64,000 nucleotides of DNA from CAMTUW01 sp947085035 (GCA_947085035.1 CAMTUW010000017.1:39268-103267); one strand, 5' to 3'; shown: positions 8,601-16,654, counted from the first letter of the stretch. The notes: generated by a model from the sequence alone, not told the origin. Program-made: numbers and translations.

Positions 8601-8761
8601 GCGTGATGCCAGCCGACATGGCCGAACTGATGCCGGATCTCCTCCCCAAGACCATGGATTCGCTCATGCCGACGTATCTGCCTCAGTTGATCCCACATCT
8701 CGTTCCGCTGTGGATCGAGTTCCTGCGAGGCGCCGACGTGCCATCGCGTGACGCGGCCTGA
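5663..8761 (+). CDS. FAD-linked oxidase / Fe-S / CCG-domain fusion oxidoreductase with Met-rich tail
   Basis: This 1032-residue protein fuses a GlcD/Dld-type flavoprotein to a GlcF/HdrD-type Fe-S module. Residues about 45-190 form the FAD_binding_4 domain (GGWLAQGGSGFGSYEYG), and the flavin-oxidase C-domain ends near DPKDVMNPGKVHG at about 455. Two [4Fe-4S] motifs follow (CSRCGYCVPTC near 514 and CTTCELCNTRC near 564). Two cysteine-rich CCG domains come next, with CC and CPAC/CPCC motifs at about 646-725 and 776-856. Such proteins oxidise 2-hydroxyacids (lactate, glycolate) and pass electrons onward. The last 139 residues (from about 894) are an unrecognised methionine-rich extension. A strong operator region lies upstream and a hairpin terminator downstream, so it is probably monocistronic. 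The substrate is inferred only from family. Confidence 0.9.
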   Translation: MAAVNRRIENALVELCGEDRVRVDRVQRKMYSFDIGAMPRLVAPFVPAGIAGAVVRPHTEEQLIGLVSLARIEGFSLVPRAWATSGYGGVLPREGAVVVDFSGWQKVLSVDASSLTVRTQAGATWEKVDREIKKRGLTLRMYPSSYPSSSVGGWLAQGGSGFGSYEYGTFKENVVSAKVVLPTGEVKEFSGEGLASYVADAEGTTGFITEVEFRVRSLEEEVHRLVAFDSAAGLGKALSAISARKLPIWSITFLNPESTRLKKKLPHRHGHPWEEANRHADPEIPESFIALIAYPESRRESVDAELVAIIEDARGTELDSQAAEHEWEQRFAPMRLKRLGPSIVPTEVIVPLSEMPAVLAEIDAGIDQPFILEGMVGKGDHVVLLGFIPHDERSFNFNLAFALSLSVIRIAKAHGGAAYSTGLYFRREAPHVLGTQRLEALRAFKRTVDPKDVMNPGKVHGTGGMLDLLMGAAALFEPLVRPIANAAKPPAGPGDLSSDVRGIPGDVAFMAYACSRCGYCVPTCEQYTGRGWESHSPRGKYAYLREVVEGRESWDRAAIDTMLVCTTCELCNTRCQLQLPVEHNWMDMRGKLINEQKRGTFPPFEMMAASLRGENDIWAGKRENRDAWVPKDVAEKIPEQSDILYFAGCTASYVETDIAEASIRLLQDAGYSVGYMGKDEACCGIPMKVAGKWDLFEEIYEHNVAEARKRGAKTIVTSCPACGLVWKELYAKLAAERGEEFDFEVLHYSELIAPALADGRIELKRDPGVGKITFHDSCHMGRAQGNYEPPRDMLKAIPGIEYEEMEHNREEGMCCGSVLTLVGEMPVAPVLGKHRLQEAIDIGADTVVALCPCCQVQLRDSVIKNDLPLKIDDLSRVVAQAAGYDIPETTEFSMYMWGYFEKFIILMKPENMAKFMTRIFPQMMDAMPLGMKPMMLAMKHVPGGLVLMEKMMPLMFPAMAPGILGKVMPEMVREVEDYIGVMPADMAELMPDLLPKTMDSLMPTYLPQLIPHLVPLWIEFLRGADVPSRDAA

Positions 8762-8782
8762 CGGTTTCGGTAGCACACAGGT

Positions 8783-8813
8783 GAGGGCGGGGATCGACAT
8801 GGTCTCCGCCCTC
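8783..8813 (+). terminator. Hairpin after FAD/Fe-S gene
   Basis: GAGGGCGGGGA (8783-8793) pairs with TCTCCGCCCTC (8803-8813), 11 bp with one G-U pair, around a 9-nt loop, 22 bp after the stop codon. There is no T-tract, so termination may be partial. Confidence 0.5.
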
Positions 8814-8814
8814 A

Positions 8815-8824
8815 TTGACGTCAA
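8815..8824. promoter_or_regulatory. 10-bp palindrome before Crp-family gene
   Basis: TTGACGTCAA is a perfect palindrome between the terminator hairpin and the regulator start. It could be an operator, perhaps for autoregulation. It is not a canonical FNR box because it lacks the 4-bp spacer. Confidence 0.3.
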
Positions 8825-8876
8825 CTCATTCAAGCAGCACCCTAAAGTCGTACGCTGTGAAGCCGATGAGAGTCCC

Positions 8877-9575
8877 ATGGATGAAACTGTGACCAAAGAA
8901 CAGATCATGTCTCGTTTGGCCTCGATTCCGATGTTCTCTGATCTGGTACCCGAGAGCATCGAGACTCTTTCGGGCATGGTGAAGTATCGACGCTATCCCA
9001 AAGGTGCCTTTGTCATCGGCCAGAACGAGACGGGCACATCGATGTTCCTGCTCGTCTCTGGTCGGGTGAAGGTTTCGCTCGCGAGCCCCGATGGGCGCGA
9101 GCTCGTTTTGAGCCATCTCGAGGCGCCCGCACACTTCGGCGAGATGGCGCTTGTCGACGGGCAGCCGCGCTCCTCCGATGTCATCGCAGTGACAGACGTG
9201 GAGCTGTTCGCGCTTGAAGCCAAGGACCTGACTGCCGCGATTCAGCTGCAACCGAAGCTGGCCCTCACCATCATCGCGACGCTTTCCAAGCGATTGCGCC
9301 TCACGATACACAGACTCGAGGAGATGGCGTTTCATGATGCCACCCACCGCGTCATGCGCGTGGTCCTGAACGTCGCCACGGCCGGTCTCGAGACCCGCGG
9401 GGTGCCGGTCGTCCAAGGGATGACGCACTACGATATCGCCACCCTTGCAGGGACCTCCCGAGAGACGGCGAGTCGGGTCATCTCGCAACTCGCGCGAGAC
9501 GGCATCGTCACGACCCAGGGCCGACGGATTCTCGTCGATCTGTCAAAACTCACGGATCGTCTCGAACGAGACTGA
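8877..9575 (+). CDS. Crp/Fnr-family transcriptional regulator
   Basis: This 232-residue regulator has an N-terminal cyclic-nucleotide-binding-type beta barrel (about residues 20-115, containing GTSMFLLVSGRVKVSLAS and HFGEMALVDGQPRSSDV). A dimerisation helix follows, then a winged HTH with recognition segment DIATLAGTSRETASRVISQL. There are no cysteines positioned for an FNR-type Fe-S cluster, so direct O2 sensing is unlikely. The ligand is unknown. The ATG at 8877 is preferred because the domain starts about 15 residues in; the longer frame from 8748 overlaps the preceding gene. Its location beside redox genes suggests it controls them, which is inference. Confidence 0.9.
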   Translation: MDETVTKEQIMSRLASIPMFSDLVPESIETLSGMVKYRRYPKGAFVIGQNETGTSMFLLVSGRVKVSLASPDGRELVLSHLEAPAHFGEMALVDGQPRSSDVIAVTDVELFALEAKDLTAAIQLQPKLALTIIATLSKRLRLTIHRLEEMAFHDATHRVMRVVLNVATAGLETRGVPVVQGMTHYDIATLAGTSRETASRVISQLARDGIVTTQGRRILVDLSKLTDRLERD

Positions 9576-9625
9576 GGGTCGTTGGGAAACATACACCTCA
9601 GGACCACTGAGCAAGAGGAGGCACC

Positions 9626-9853
9626 GTGAAGGAGTTCACCGCTGAAGACCTCAAGACGTTCGACGGACGGGATGGCCGTTTCGCCTATGTGGCCTACGAG
9701 GGTACCGTCTACGACGTCACTGAGAGCGCGATGTGGGATGACGGCGATCACGAGGGGATGCATCAGGCCGGCGAGGATCTGAGCGCGGCGCATGAGGACG
9801 CTCCGCACGACGTCCACATCACGGATTTCCCCGTAGTGGGACATCTCGTCTGA
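9626..9853 (+). CDS. Small cytochrome-b5-like heme/steroid-binding domain protein (COG4892 type)
   Basis: This 75-residue single-domain protein starts at a GTG with AGAGGAGG upstream. It matches short bacterial b5-like proteins: MKEFTAEDLKTFDGRDG, AYVAYEGTVYDVTES, HQAGEDL, APHD and the closing FPVVGHLV. The HPGG loop of classical cytochrome b5 is altered; candidate axial ligands are the histidines in HQAG and APHD. It has no signal peptide or membrane segment, so it should be cytosolic. It lies 50 bp after the Crp-family gene and may be co-expressed. Confidence 0.8.
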   Translation: MKEFTAEDLKTFDGRDGRFAYVAYEGTVYDVTESAMWDDGDHEGMHQAGEDLSAAHEDAPHDVHITDFPVVGHLV

Positions 9854-9899
9854 AGGCCGCCGGCGTGCGCGAGAGCCGCGGGCGCGCCACAAGGGCGTG

Positions 9900-11207
9900 T
9901 CACGTCGGCTCGAACCTGGCGACCGTCTCGATATGGAACGTCTGCGGGAACAAGTCGACCGGTGTCGCAAGCGTGAGCGTGAAGCCGACCTCACGCAAAC
10001 GGGACGCGTCGCGCGCGAGTGTCGCGGGGTCACACGAGACGTACGCGATCGCCCGCGGGCGAGCTACGGCCAGCGCGTCTATCACGGCCGCGTCAAGTCC
10101 CGCGCGCGGCGGATCCACGACCACAAGGTCGAATCGGCCGAGACCCGCGATCTCGCGTGCGGCGTCTCCGCCGACCACTTCAGCCCACGAATCGTTCGCT
10201 TCGAGATTGCGGCGCAGGTCTCGAACGGCGCTGCTGGCCGACTCGACGCACACGACTTCGGCGGCGCGTGCAGCCAGCGGCAAGGTGAACGTCCCGGCAC
10301 CAGCGTAGAGGTCGAGCACGCGATCGGTACCGTCGGGCTCAAGAGCCGCGAGGACGAGGCGTATGAGTTCTTCGGCGCCAGCGGTATTGACCTGGAAGAA
10401 GGATGGGGCGGAGACAGCGTAGGAGAATCCGGCTAGACGCTCTTTCCAGTGCCCCTTGCCCGCCAGTACCTCGACACCGCTGACGCGGCGCTCCTTCGCG
10501 GACCCTTTCGTGAGTACACGAACGAGGCTGCTTGACGGCAGCGCAGGTCCTAGGGTGCGAGCAGCTGCCGCGCGCGGAAACGGGCCCGGCTCGGTCCACA
10601 GCGCGATCTCGACATCGCGCGTGTTCGCAGCGCACCGCACCGCCACTCGCTTCAGTCCAAGGTCGGAACTGCCGGCCAGGTAACGCAAGGCTCCGCCCAG
10701 CGCCTTCGGAGCTTTGCGAAGTCTCTTGGGGAGAAGAAGGCACTCATCCACGGGTATCAACTCATCTGAACGGGAACGATGAAAGCCAAGAAGGGGTCGC
10801 GGGGAAGTCGCATCGTTGAGGAGTTCAACCTTGTTCCGATACCCGTACTCCGGTCCTGGCGACAGTGTGTCGGCAACGACATCGGACGCGTTGGGAATGT
10901 GTCCGATACGCGCAAGCGCGTCGACCACGGCGTCCCTCTTCGCTATCAGTTGGGCCGAGCGCGCGACATGTTGCCACGTACAACCACCGCACGCGGTGAA
11001 GTAGGGGCAAGGAGGGGTGATTCGATCGGTCGAAGGTGATGTCACTTCAAGGATGGACGCACGGACGAAACGTTCTCGATCCTCCGTGACCGTGATTGCC
11101 AGGCGATCGCCAGCGACGGCTCCGCTCACGAAGACGGTGCGGCCGTCGGGTAGACGTCCGATACCGTCGCCTCCGTATGCTAGGCTTTCGATGTCGACTT
11201 CGATCAT
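9900..11207 (-). CDS. Class I SAM RNA uracil-C5 methyltransferase (TrmA/RlmD family)
   Basis: This 435-residue enzyme forms 5-methyluridine in RNA. An N-terminal TRAM domain (about residues 1-58) precedes CPYFTACGGCTWQH, the Fe-S cluster motif of RlmD/RlmCD-like enzymes. The methyltransferase core has DLYAGAGTFTLPLA (SAM binding), VVVDPPRAGLD and the catalytic-cysteine motif YVSCDPATLARDA. The Fe-S cysteines favour 23S rRNA over tRNA as substrate. It converges on the b5-like gene (46 bp apart) and its start lies 92 bp from the divergent PilT-like gene. Confidence 0.92.
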   Translation of the reverse strand: MIEVDIESLAYGGDGIGRLPDGRTVFVSGAVAGDRLAITVTEDRERFVRASILEVTSPSTDRITPPCPYFTACGGCTWQHVARSAQLIAKRDAVVDALARIGHIPNASDVVADTLSPGPEYGYRNKVELLNDATSPRPLLGFHRSRSDELIPVDECLLLPKRLRKAPKALGGALRYLAGSSDLGLKRVAVRCAANTRDVEIALWTEPGPFPRAAAARTLGPALPSSSLVRVLTKGSAKERRVSGVEVLAGKGHWKERLAGFSYAVSAPSFFQVNTAGAEELIRLVLAALEPDGTDRVLDLYAGAGTFTLPLAARAAEVVCVESASSAVRDLRRNLEANDSWAEVVGGDAAREIAGLGRFDLVVVDPPRAGLDAAVIDALAVARPRAIAYVSCDPATLARDASRLREVGFTLTLATPVDLFPQTFHIETVARFEPT

Positions 11208-11299
11208 GTGGCCGCTTCCATCAAGGGATTTCCACCGATATCGTAACTGACTGGGATGGCGTAGTTGTTGTCGGCGTTCCTAGCAAGGGGGTCCGCTTC

Positions 11300-13117
11300 G
11301 TGTCCAAGAAGATTCTCATCGTGCATGACGATGCGACGTTCGTCGACGAGATGACCGCCGCTCTCACTGCCACGGGTGAAGAGTTCCGGGTGGCAAGCGC
11401 TCTTTCTGCGCCACGAGCCTTGGGAATGATCGGTCAGGTGCCGCCCGATCTCGTCGTCGTTGATGCTGAACTCGTCGGTGTTGACGGATACAGCTTCACC
11501 GAGCAGCTCAAGTCCGATCCAGTCACCGCGAAGGTACCGGTGGTGATCGTGACACTGTCTCCGAGCGAGGCGTCGGCCTTGCGTGCGCGCCAGGTCGGGG
11601 CGTCAGCGCACTTGTCCGCCACAGGTCCGATGGAGTCGATCGTAGGCAAGATCGTCGTGTTGACTCGCTCCGTCGTGTCGGCGCCACCGGCGTTCAGCGC
11701 TGCGTCACCGCAGGTCACCCCCGCGAGCGGTGCGGCTCCAGCCGCGCCCCGTCCGATGACGATGCCGTCCGCGATTGCGGACCCGGGTCCGGGAGAACCG
11801 CTGCCGACGGTAGGGGTTCATTCACCGATGGGGGCGACCGCTGAGCCCTTGGAGCCTGCGCCTGTGCCGACTCCTGTTGCGACACCCGTGCCGACACTCG
11901 ACCCCGAGTCGGCCCCCGAGCCCGCGCCGACCTCGTCCATCCCCGCGACCCCATCCTCTGCGCCGTCTCAAGCGACATATGGAATCCCGCAGCCGGTCAG
12001 CGCGGGTGCGCCCTCGCCGGTCGGAGCCGGATCCGTGGGCGCGAGTGACTCCCCGCACATCGATGACCTGCTTCGTCTGATGCTGCAAAGAGGCGGATCA
12101 GACCTTCACATCACTGTGGGTAGCCCTCCGGGTATTCGCCAGCGCGGTGAGCTGGTCACAGTCGAGAACATGAAGCCGCTCACGCCCAGGGATACGCAGG
12201 AGATGCTTCTGAGCCTCCTCTCCGAGGAGCAGCGCAGACGCTTCGAGACCGAACTGGAGCTCGATTTCGCCTATTCGATTCCAGGGGTCTCACGCTTCCG
12301 GGCGAACGTGTTTCAGCAGCGCAACTCGATGGGCGCGGTCTTTCGGGTGATTCCTATCAAGATACCGACGCTGGAAGAGCTCGCGATGCCGAAGGTCTGT
12401 AAGTTCCTCGCCGAGCGGCCCCGGGGCCTGGTTCTCATCACCGGGCCGACAGGTTCAGGAAAGTCGACCACGCTTGCCGCCATGATCGATCACATCAACA
12501 CCACACGTTCGTTGCATATCGTCACGCTCGAAGACCCGATCGAATTCATGCACCGCAACAAGAAGTCCTTCGTCAACCAGCGCGAGATCGGCGAGGATAC
12601 ACACTCGTTCTCGGCAGCGCTCAAGCGCGTTCTTCGCCAGGATCCCGATGTCATCCTGGTCGGAGAGATGCGTGATCTCGAGACGATCTCGGCCGCCATC
12701 ACTGCAGCCGAGACCGGCCACCTCGTGTTGGCGACCTTGCATACGACCGGCGGCCCCGAGACAGTGGACCGCATCATCGACGTCTTTCCGCCTCACCAGC
12801 AACAGCAGGTGCGCATGCAGCTGTCAAACACGCTGGAAGGCGTCCTGTCGCAGGTTCTGCTGCGCTCCACGGATGGCCGAGGGCGCATTCTCGCGATGGA
12901 GATCATGCTCGGGATCCCCGCCATCGCGAACCTCATCCGCGAAGGCAAGACGCACCAGATGGCCACGATCATCCAGGGAGGCTCTGACAAGGGGATGCAG
13001 ACCCTGGACCAACACCTCAGAGGACTGCTCACTCAGGGGAAGATCACGTTCGAGGAGGCCATCAGCAAGGCGAAGAGCCCCAGGGAGCTCGCTGATCTCG
13101 TCGGACGCAAGATATGA
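11300..13117 (+). CDS. Receiver-domain/PilT fusion: type IV pilus retraction-type ATPase
   Basis: This 605-residue protein starts at GTG 11300 with AAGGGGGT upstream; upstream codons are low-complexity Arg-rich and not credible. Residues 1-115 form a CheY-like receiver with acidic pair HDD and a candidate phospho-acceptor in VVVDAELVG. The conserved lysine normally near the end (KP) is absent, so signalling may be altered. A Pro/Ala-rich linker runs to about 250. The PilT ATPase follows: DDLLRLMLQRGGSDLHI, Walker A GPTGSGKSTT, Asp box, Walker B DPDVILVGEMRD and His box TGHLVLATLHT. PilT hexamers power pilus retraction. No other pilus genes are in the window. Confidence 0.9.
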   Translation: MSKKILIVHDDATFVDEMTAALTATGEEFRVASALSAPRALGMIGQVPPDLVVVDAELVGVDGYSFTEQLKSDPVTAKVPVVIVTLSPSEASALRARQVGASAHLSATGPMESIVGKIVVLTRSVVSAPPAFSAASPQVTPASGAAPAAPRPMTMPSAIADPGPGEPLPTVGVHSPMGATAEPLEPAPVPTPVATPVPTLDPESAPEPAPTSSIPATPSSAPSQATYGIPQPVSAGAPSPVGAGSVGASDSPHIDDLLRLMLQRGGSDLHITVGSPPGIRQRGELVTVENMKPLTPRDTQEMLLSLLSEEQRRRFETELELDFAYSIPGVSRFRANVFQQRNSMGAVFRVIPIKIPTLEELAMPKVCKFLAERPRGLVLITGPTGSGKSTTLAAMIDHINTTRSLHIVTLEDPIEFMHRNKKSFVNQREIGEDTHSFSAALKRVLRQDPDVILVGEMRDLETISAAITAAETGHLVLATLHTTGGPETVDRIIDVFPPHQQQQVRMQLSNTLEGVLSQVLLRSTDGRGRILAMEIMLGIPAIANLIREGKTHQMATIIQGGSDKGMQTLDQHLRGLLTQGKITFEEAISKAKSPRELADLVGRKI

Positions 13118-13187
13118 CTCGTCGCGCGTCGCGCACGGGGCACACAGGCTCACCAGGTCTTCTTCACGGTCGTGGAAAGGTTCGCTT

Positions 13188-13634
13188 ATGGATATCGCGC
13201 GTATAAAGTGGACCGGCAATCGCCAGTTCCTCGGCGTCGACGAGGTCGGTCACGCTGTGGTCATGGACGCGAAAGCCGAGTACAAGGGTGAGGGAAGCGG
13301 CATTCGCCCGGTGGAACTCGTCTTGCACGGCTTGGCAGGATGCACGGGCATGGATGTCATCTCGATCCTTGAGAAGAAGCGGCAGAAGGTGACGCACTTC
13401 GAGATCGTGGTCTCCGGTGTTCAGCGTGAAGACGAGTTCCCGAAGATCTACACCGAGATCGGCGTCGAGTACGTCGTGACCGGTCACGGGATCGACCCGA
13501 ACGCTGTGAAGCGCGCCATCGAGCTTTCCGAGAAGAAGTACTGCTCGGTGAAGGGCATGCTTGGCTCCCAAGTGTCGGTCACCACTTCCTATCGCGTTCT
13601 CGAGGCGGGGGCTGTCGCCGCCGTCGCGGAGTAG
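13188..13634 (+). CDS. OsmC/Ohr-family protein
   Basis: This 148-residue protein uses the ATG at 13188, with GAAAGG upstream; a longer frame upstream overlaps the PilT-like gene and is spurious. It matches the YhfA-like OsmC subgroup: GIRPVELVLHGLAGCTGMDVISILEKKRQ carries the first conserved cysteine, and SEKKYCSVKGML the second. Such cysteine pairs reduce organic peroxides in studied OsmC/Ohr proteins. It sits 70 bp after the PilT-like gene and 6 bp before the glycosyltransferase, so it probably heads or joins that operon. Confidence 0.85.
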   Translation: MDIARIKWTGNRQFLGVDEVGHAVVMDAKAEYKGEGSGIRPVELVLHGLAGCTGMDVISILEKKRQKVTHFEIVVSGVQREDEFPKIYTEIGVEYVVTGHGIDPNAVKRAIELSEKKYCSVKGMLGSQVSVTTSYRVLEAGAVAAVAE

Positions 13635-13640
13635 GCATCA

Positions 13641-14339
13641 GTGTCCGACGCCGTTGTCATGCCCGTGTTCAACGAGGCGGAGACAGTCTCTGAGGTGCTT
13701 GACCGGGTCGCTGAGCACTTCAGCGGCGATGTCATCGTCGTCGACGATGGTTCGACCGACGACACGCCCGTCTTGCTCGCGAAACGGGGAGATGTCGCCA
13801 TCGTCCGACTTGAACGCAACTGCGGCTATGGTTGCGCGCTCAGGATCGGTTTCAGCATCGCGCGCGACATAGGTATCGATCGGATCGTCACAATGGATTG
13901 CGACGGACAGCACGAGCCGGCGCACATACCGGATTTTCTCGCCGCGCTTTCCGGGGCAGACATCGTCTCTGGGAGTCGATACCTGCCTGAGAGCGGAGAG
14001 GTGGGACAGGCACCGATGGACCGACGCGAGATCAACGCTCGCGTCACGACTCAAGTGAACAGGGTCACCGGCTGGTCGCTCACCGATGCTTTCTGCGGAT
14101 TCAAGGCGTATCGCACCGAGGCTCTCTCGCGCCTGACCCTCACTGAGCCCGGTTATGCGATGCCGCTCGAACTCTGGGTACGTGCGTGGCAGGAGGGACT
14201 CACGGTGACCGAGCTTCCCGTGGAGCGAATCTACTGTGACCGCGACCGCACGTTCGGGGAGGATCTTGACGACCCCGAGCGGCGATTCGCCTACTACATG
14301 AGCGTCTGGAACGCCGCCTTGCGAAGGGACGAACAGTGA
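13641..14339 (+). CDS. GT2-family glycosyltransferase (DPM1-like)
   Basis: This 232-residue protein has no transmembrane helices. N-terminal VVMPVFNEAETVSEVL, VVDDGSTDDT and the metal-binding MDCDGQHEP (DxD) are the GT-A fold signatures of polyprenyl-phosphate sugar transferases. LTDAFCGFKAYR resembles dolichol-phosphate mannosyltransferase-like proteins. Donor and acceptor are unknown. The GTG start lies 6 bp after the OsmC gene, and its TGA overlaps the next GTG by four bases, coupling it to the PIG-L deacetylase gene. Confidence 0.87.
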   Translation: MSDAVVMPVFNEAETVSEVLDRVAEHFSGDVIVVDDGSTDDTPVLLAKRGDVAIVRLERNCGYGCALRIGFSIARDIGIDRIVTMDCDGQHEPAHIPDFLAALSGADIVSGSRYLPESGEVGQAPMDRREINARVTTQVNRVTGWSLTDAFCGFKAYRTEALSRLTLTEPGYAMPLELWVRAWQEGLTVTELPVERIYCDRDRTFGEDLDDPERRFAYYMSVWNAALRRDEQ

Positions 14340-15025
14340 GCGGACACTATGATGCGGTGTGCGTCGGAGCTCATCCGGACGATGTCGAGATCGGGATGGG
14401 CGCCACGATCGCCAAGCTCACCTCCGCGGGGGCCCGAGTCGCGATCGTCGATCTCACGGATGGCGAGCCGACCCCGTTCGGCACACGTGAGATCCGCGCT
14501 GCGGAGGCTGCCCGGGCGGCTGAGCTGCTCGGCGCATGCCGACGTACCCTCTCGCAGCCGAATCGGTATCTGTTCGACTGCGTCGAGGCGCGCACTGAGC
14601 TCGCAGGGGTGCTTCGTGAATTCAGACCCCGGTTGTTGTTCGTACCGTATCCGGTCGACAGCCATCCCGATCATGTCGCCGCCGCTCAGATCGCCAGTGC
14701 CGCACGGTTCTACGGGAAGTTCTCGAAGACGGACATGCCGGGAGAACCGCACTACGTTCCCAGGGTCTTTCGTTACATGGCGGTGCATCAGCGCATCATC
14801 GCGCAGCCCTCGTTCGTGATCGAGGTCAGCGACCACCTGCCGGTCAAGCTCGCGGCTCTGAGGGCCTATGAGTCGCAATTCGGCGCGAACCCGACGAATG
14901 CCAATGTCATTCCGATGGTCGAGTCCGCCGCCTCGATGTGGGGCGCTCTTGCCGACGTAGCGGTGGCCGAGCCGTTCTTCGCGCTTGAGACGGTGGCGCT
15001 GTCCGCGTTCGACGCTGTTCTTTAA
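14336..15025 (+). CDS. PIG-L/LmbE deacetylase, BshB1-like
   Basis: This 229-residue zinc-dependent N-acetylglucosamine deacetylase has the metal motif AHPDDVE at about residue 12 and the second motif SHPDH at about 108. Its length and the TRxxEAxxAAxLLG-type segment after the first motif resemble BshB1, which deacetylates GlcNAc-malate in bacillithiol synthesis. MshB and general LmbE proteins are alternatives. The BshC-like gene immediately downstream supports the bacillithiol reading. The GTG start overlaps the GT2 stop. Confidence 0.75.
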   Translation: MSGHYDAVCVGAHPDDVEIGMGATIAKLTSAGARVAIVDLTDGEPTPFGTREIRAAEAARAAELLGACRRTLSQPNRYLFDCVEARTELAGVLREFRPRLLFVPYPVDSHPDHVAAAQIASAARFYGKFSKTDMPGEPHYVPRVFRYMAVHQRIIAQPSFVIEVSDHLPVKLAALRAYESQFGANPTNANVIPMVESAASMWGALADVAVAEPFFALETVALSAFDAVL

Positions 15026-15038
15026 GGGGGCGGCACGA

Positions 15039-16613
15039 GTGCGGGCGCGTCCGGTTCTGCCATCCGGCAACGGAGAACTGCTCGTAGAACCGGCGTTCGC
15101 GCAGTGGGCTGACCTCGCGCGGGAGAATCACGACGCCGCGTCCGCTTGGGAGTTTCCCGTCGGAGGCGTTGATGCGCGCAGCGTGTGGCACCTCGCGCGC
15201 GAAGAGGCGCTGGATGCCGCTTCGGAGTTCTCGGCCCGTCTCGGAGTCGCCGTGAGACCGGCAGGCCCTGCGGATGGTCTCGTGATAGCCACGGGACACC
15301 AGCCCGAGTTGTACCATCCCGGTGTGTGGGTGAAGGACTTCTTGTTGCAGCGGCTCGCCGATGAGACCGGGGCCACGCCCGTCGATCTCGTGGTCGACAG
15401 CGACGGCTTCGAAAGCGTCTCTCTCGTTTCTCCGTGCTTGACTCCGCAACCCGCGCGCTGTCGTCAGTATCTCGTCTCAGGAGGTGCGGGCGCATGCTAT
15501 GCGCTCACTCCGGTTCCGGATTCTGTCCACGTCTCGCAGTTCTGCAGTGCGGCCCTGCAAGCGCTCGACAGCTTGAGCTCACCGGCTCCGGCGCGGCACT
15601 TCCGCACATTCTGCTCTCACCTGGAGGGGGCTCTCGCAGACGCGACGAGCGTGGCCGAGCTTCTCACGTTCGCACGACGTCGTTTCGAGGCCAGCGCCAA
15701 GACCGACTACCTCGAGCTGCCTGTGACCCACTTGGCCCGGAGCGAGGCGTATGGTCGCTTCCTGGTCCATCTCGCATTGAACGCGAAGAGATTCGCCACA
15801 GACCACAACGCCGAACTCGCCGACTATCGCACGTTCAATCGGACCCGGTCGGTGGCGCAACCGTTCCCGGACCTGCGTATGGAAGGCGACCTCATCGAGA
15901 TCCCGTTCTGGAGGCTCGCCGCCGGACGTCGCAGCGCTGTTTTCGTACGTGCGGATTCATCCGGAGTAGCGACGCTTGCCACCCGCGACGCGGCGTTCCT
16001 TCGTCTTGGACAGACCCCCGACGACGCGCTCACCGCTCTTGGGGCTTCCGGAGAGCTGCTCGTTCCGAAGGCGCTGGCGCTTACCGCGTTCGTGCGGTTG
16101 TTCGTGGCCGACCTGTTCATTCACGGTGTCGGCGCTGGGCGCTACGAGACCATCACCGACGGCGTGATCAGGCGGTTCTTCGGTATCGAGCCGCCGAAGT
16201 TCGTTGTCGCGTCCCTGACGGTCCACCTCCCGCTGGGTGCTCATACTGTTGACGAGGGTGAGATCAGCGCCGCGAGAGAACGCCTGAACCGACTTGACCA
16301 CAATCCTGACACGGCGCTGGGTGAGGCGCAGTTCGATTCGGTCGAGGAACACGATTCCGCGCTCGCGCTTTCCGAGGAGAAGAAACGTCTGATCGAAGCG
16401 ATCTCACATCCCGACGCTGACAAGAAGGCCCTGAGCTCGCGCATTCGCATCGTCAACACCGAACTCGCTCGACTGATCACGCCTTTGCGTCAGGTCATGG
16501 AAGACGACCTCGAACGGTTGGAGTCAACACGCGCCCTCGGCGAGATTCTGACGGATCGCACGTACCCCTTCTGCTTCTGGAATCCCGCTGACATCGCGGA
16601 CAGGATATGGTGA
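15039..16613 (+). CDS. BshC-like protein (putative cysteine-adding enzyme)
   Basis: This 524-residue protein starts at GTG 15039 with AAGGGGG upstream, 13 bp after the deacetylase stop. The early motif VIATGHQPELYHPGVWVKDF corresponds to the BshC TGQQ/GHQ nucleotide-fold motif, and the C-terminal third is helical with a charged coiled-coil segment, as in BshC. BshC joins cysteine to GlcN-malate in the last step of bacillithiol synthesis. The assignment is by motif and neighbourhood only. No bshA-type GT4 gene is in the window. Confidence 0.6.
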   Translation: MRARPVLPSGNGELLVEPAFAQWADLARENHDAASAWEFPVGGVDARSVWHLAREEALDAASEFSARLGVAVRPAGPADGLVIATGHQPELYHPGVWVKDFLLQRLADETGATPVDLVVDSDGFESVSLVSPCLTPQPARCRQYLVSGGAGACYALTPVPDSVHVSQFCSAALQALDSLSSPAPARHFRTFCSHLEGALADATSVAELLTFARRRFEASAKTDYLELPVTHLARSEAYGRFLVHLALNAKRFATDHNAELADYRTFNRTRSVAQPFPDLRMEGDLIEIPFWRLAAGRRSAVFVRADSSGVATLATRDAAFLRLGQTPDDALTALGASGELLVPKALALTAFVRLFVADLFIHGVGAGRYETITDGVIRRFFGIEPPKFVVASLTVHLPLGAHTVDEGEISAARERLNRLDHNPDTALGEAQFDSVEEHDSALALSEEKKRLIEAISHPDADKKALSSRIRIVNTELARLITPLRQVMEDDLERLESTRALGEILTDRTYPFCFWNPADIADRIW

Positions 16614-16624
16614 CGCGGGGCTGA

Positions 16625-16654
16625 TTGTTGCTGGCGCGTACAAGAGGGTATGAT
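16625..16654 (+). promoter_or_regulatory. Candidate ferredoxin promoter
   Basis: TTGTTG (16625-16630) and TATGAT (16649-16654) with an 18-bp spacer precede the ferredoxin ATG by 46 bp. Confidence 0.5.

Noticed and set aside
6551..8977. 808-residue minus-strand frame opposite the FAD/Fe-S gene
   Set aside because: Antisense shadow of a well-supported protein; His/Arg-rich with no motif.
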